A stretch of 32,500 bases of DNA. Source: Salpingoeca rosetta (taxonomy: Eukaryota > Opisthokonta > Choanoflagellata > Craspedida > Salpingoecidae). Where the stretch lies: contig NW_004754908.1 in NCBI RefSeq assembly GCF_000188695.1, forward strand, positions 788,356-820,855, read 5' to 3'. Within the stretch, counting starts at the first letter, position 1. Each line of letters starts with the position of its first letter. Shown here one piece after another: positions 31,017 through 32,500 of the stretch. The notes under the pieces were generated by a model. The model did no database searches. It was given only the letters and a program-made list of their open reading frames with translations, and was not told where the DNA came from. The translations under genes were made by a program, and so were the position numbers.

Positions 31017-31240
31017 ACTGCTCCGCTGCCTGCTTTTCCCGGATATCTTTAGTAAACGTAAGCAAGTACCCGGTACTGTGAGTACCGACCGAAAATCAAC
31101 GAACATCTTCTTTGCCTTTTCCGCACAGCACAAGGCTTCTCTTTTTGTGTGTGTGGAAGGGGGCGCATGTGAGTGCACGGCCAAAGTGCCTTTTTCTCTG
31201 CCACCTGCGCACACGCTTCTCACCCACCACCAAACCAGCC
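31017..31240 (+). promoter_or_regulatory. DUF707 3' end and RPS4 promoter/5' UTR
   Basis: The 224 bases between the two genes hold a triple alternating AGTACC/GGTACT motif (31065-31086) and pyrimidine runs (GCCTTTTCC at 31119, CTTCTCTTTTT at 31136 and CCTTTTTCTCTG at 31189) such as those at starts of ribosomal-protein mRNAs. Transcription start not determined. Confidence 0.5.
31065..31087. promoter_or_regulatory. Alternating inverted repeats AGTACC-GGTACT-AGTACC upstream of RPS4
   Basis: AGTACC (31065-31070), GGTACT (31072-31077) and AGTACC (31081-31086). Each neighbour pair is a perfect inverted repeat with a one- or three-base gap. The second pair extends to seven bases (CGGTACT/AGTACCG). 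It lies about 155 bases before the RPS4 ATG. Confidence 0.5.
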
Positions 31241-31847
31241 ATGGCTCGCGGTCCCAAGAAGCACCTCAAGCGGCTCAACGCCCCCCGCCACTGGATGCTG
31301 GTACGTCGGCGCGCGCGTGTGTGTGCATGTGTGCGACGGCGTGATTGTTTGTTTGTGTGAGTATCGGGTTGTGTGGTTTTGGTGCACAAGTATCATCAGC
31401 GCCGTCTTGGATCGCATAATGATGATGACGATGAGGAGGAGGATATGGAGGAGGAAGGAGATTGACGCGCGATTACAAGCAATGTGCAACGGCGATGGCG
31501 ATGGGTCCAACAGAAGCAGTACCAACATCAGCAACCGTGCCCATAGATAACATCAGAAACCGCATTGGTGGAACTGTGACTGTGGGCGGCAACAGCGTGC
31601 CACGTGCACGATGCTCGAGTACAGCGCTGGTGTTCATGGGATGGTGCCATGGGGTCATGCACACACGTGGCGTTGAAGAAACCTCCCACCAACGCAATCA
31701 CACTGCAGCAGCAACAACAGCAGTGGCAGCAGCCGAGTTGAAACTAACATCAATGACACAACAAGCAACAACAAGCAAGGGCATTGTTGTTCCGTGCCGG
31801 CACTCACGTTGTTGTTGTTGTTGTTGTCGTCGTCGTCGTCATCGTCG

Positions 31848-31878
<31 letters not shown>

Positions 31879-32500
31879 GTTCCCGTTCCAATTTGCTTGT
31901 GTCTCTGTTGCCGTGGCCTTGTCTTTTTGACTTTTTGATGTGCAGGACAAGCTGTCTGGTCGCTTTGCTCCCCGCCCCTCCACCGGCCCCCACAAGCTGC
32001 GCGAGTGCCTGCCCCTTGTCATCTTCATCCGCAACCGCCTGAAGTATGCCCTGACATACCACGAGGTTAAGATGATCACCAAGGAGCGCAACATCAAGGT
32101 CGACGGCAAGGTCCGCACGGACATGACCTACCCCGCTGGTTTCATGGGTAAGTTCGACCTTTGGTCCTGGGTGCGTGTGTGCATGTGCGTGTAGAGGCAC
32201 AAGCAAGTTGATGTTTGGTGGACAAGTCTCCCTCCCTGTCTTTGGCAACACATCTTCGAGTGTGACCTCTGCGATGCTGGCGTCTCTTTGGTTGATTGTG
32301 GTGTGTAGTTTGCCGTTTCCGCGTTGGTCTGGTGACATTGAAGCCTTGGTTTTGGATGGGGTTTGGATCTTTTGTCTTGTCACTTTCTCAACATGGTTTA
32401 CCTATGTGTCTTCGACCTCCTCTCAACATTTCCTTGCTTTGTTTGCAGATGTCATCTCCATCCCCAAGACCAACGAGAACTTCCGTCTTCTGTACGATGC
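31241..32500 (+). CDS. RPS4: 40S ribosomal protein eS4 (RPS4), 3' end outside window
   Basis: Small-subunit ribosomal protein of eukaryotes and archaea. Visible exons: 31241-31300, 31946-32147 and 32449-32500, the last running past the right edge; about 104 residues are visible of roughly 260. It starts [20 protein letters not shown], followed by [20 protein letters not shown], then [39 protein letters not shown] and [16 protein letters not shown]. These match animal RPS4 almost residue for residue over its N-terminal and S4-like region. Joins keep phase (0, then 1). Donors are GTACGT and GTAAGT. The ATG is in a good context (CAGCCATGG). Intron 1 contains a (GTT)n array; I found no convincing snoRNA in either intron. 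Confidence 0.96.
31808..31876. repeat. (GTT)n/(GTC)n array in RPS4 intron 1
   Basis: GTT units, a GTCGTCGTCGTCATCGTC centre, then GTT units again. Located about 70 bases before exon 2. Confidence 0.9.

Noticed and set aside
31301..31945. A box C/D snoRNA in RPS4 intron 1 (TGATGATGA near 31418)
   Set aside because: No D box (CTGA) at a suitable distance and no terminal stem; the TGATGA lies in a low-complexity ATGATGACGATGAGG stretch.

Overview
The window looks like nuclear DNA from a gene-dense unicellular holozoan. A choanoflagellate such as Salpingoeca rosetta would fit, but the species is inferred from content, not proven. Reasons: ten spliced genes with short exons and GT-AG introns, third codon positions rich in G+C, introns and spacers packed with (GT)n/(CA)n and (GTT)n arrays, an animal-type AKT kinase and H+/myo-inositol transporter, and a yeast-type two-subunit sulfite reductase. 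No prokaryotic operon, tRNA, rRNA, transposon or CRISPR array was seen.

Layout, left to right: a MET10-like sulfite reductase flavoprotein subunit (minus, 1-4475, C-terminus beyond the left edge); a shared promoter; a MET5/ECM17-like sulfite reductase hemoprotein subunit (plus, 5299-11565); molybdopterin synthase large subunit MOCS2B/MoaE (plus, 11948-12924); COA8/APOPT1-like cytochrome oxidase assembly factor (minus, 13675-14458); STEEP1/CXorf56-like protein (plus, 14612-16459); an unnamed two-EF-hand protein with a 13-residue coiled-coil repeat and a probable CaaX end (plus, 16871-19931); AKT/PKB kinase (minus, 20862-24726); SLC2A13/HMIT-like inositol transporter with an extracellular PSI domain (plus, 25334-28575); a DUF707 type II membrane protein, probably a glycosyltransferase (plus, 29328-31016); ribosomal protein eS4 (plus, from 31241 past the right edge).

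Three pairs are head to head and may share promoters: MET10/MET5, COA8/STEEP1 and AKT/HMIT. The first pair encodes the two subunits of one enzyme: the flavoprotein carries the FAD/NADPH module, and the hemoprotein carries the FMN flavodoxin plus the siroheme/4Fe-4S module. Each keeps a pyruvate:ferredoxin-oxidoreductase-like N-terminal region. The molybdenum-cofactor gene next door may be related in function, since sulfite oxidase needs that cofactor. The third pair couples a PH-domain kinase of phosphoinositide signalling to a transporter for inositol.

Exon joins were made by hand. For every complete gene the summed exon length is a multiple of three and the joined protein reads continuously into known families. 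Weakest parts: first exon and last two exons of the EF-hand gene, the last exon of STEEP1, and the end of the DUF707 gene. Main points for a second look: an aspartate in place of the AKT hydrophobic-motif phosphosite, the prenylation-like end of the EF-hand protein, a hydrophobic N-terminal segment on MET10, introns with GT arrays near the 5' end and CA arrays near the 3' end, and a 5' splice-site consensus with C at +4.
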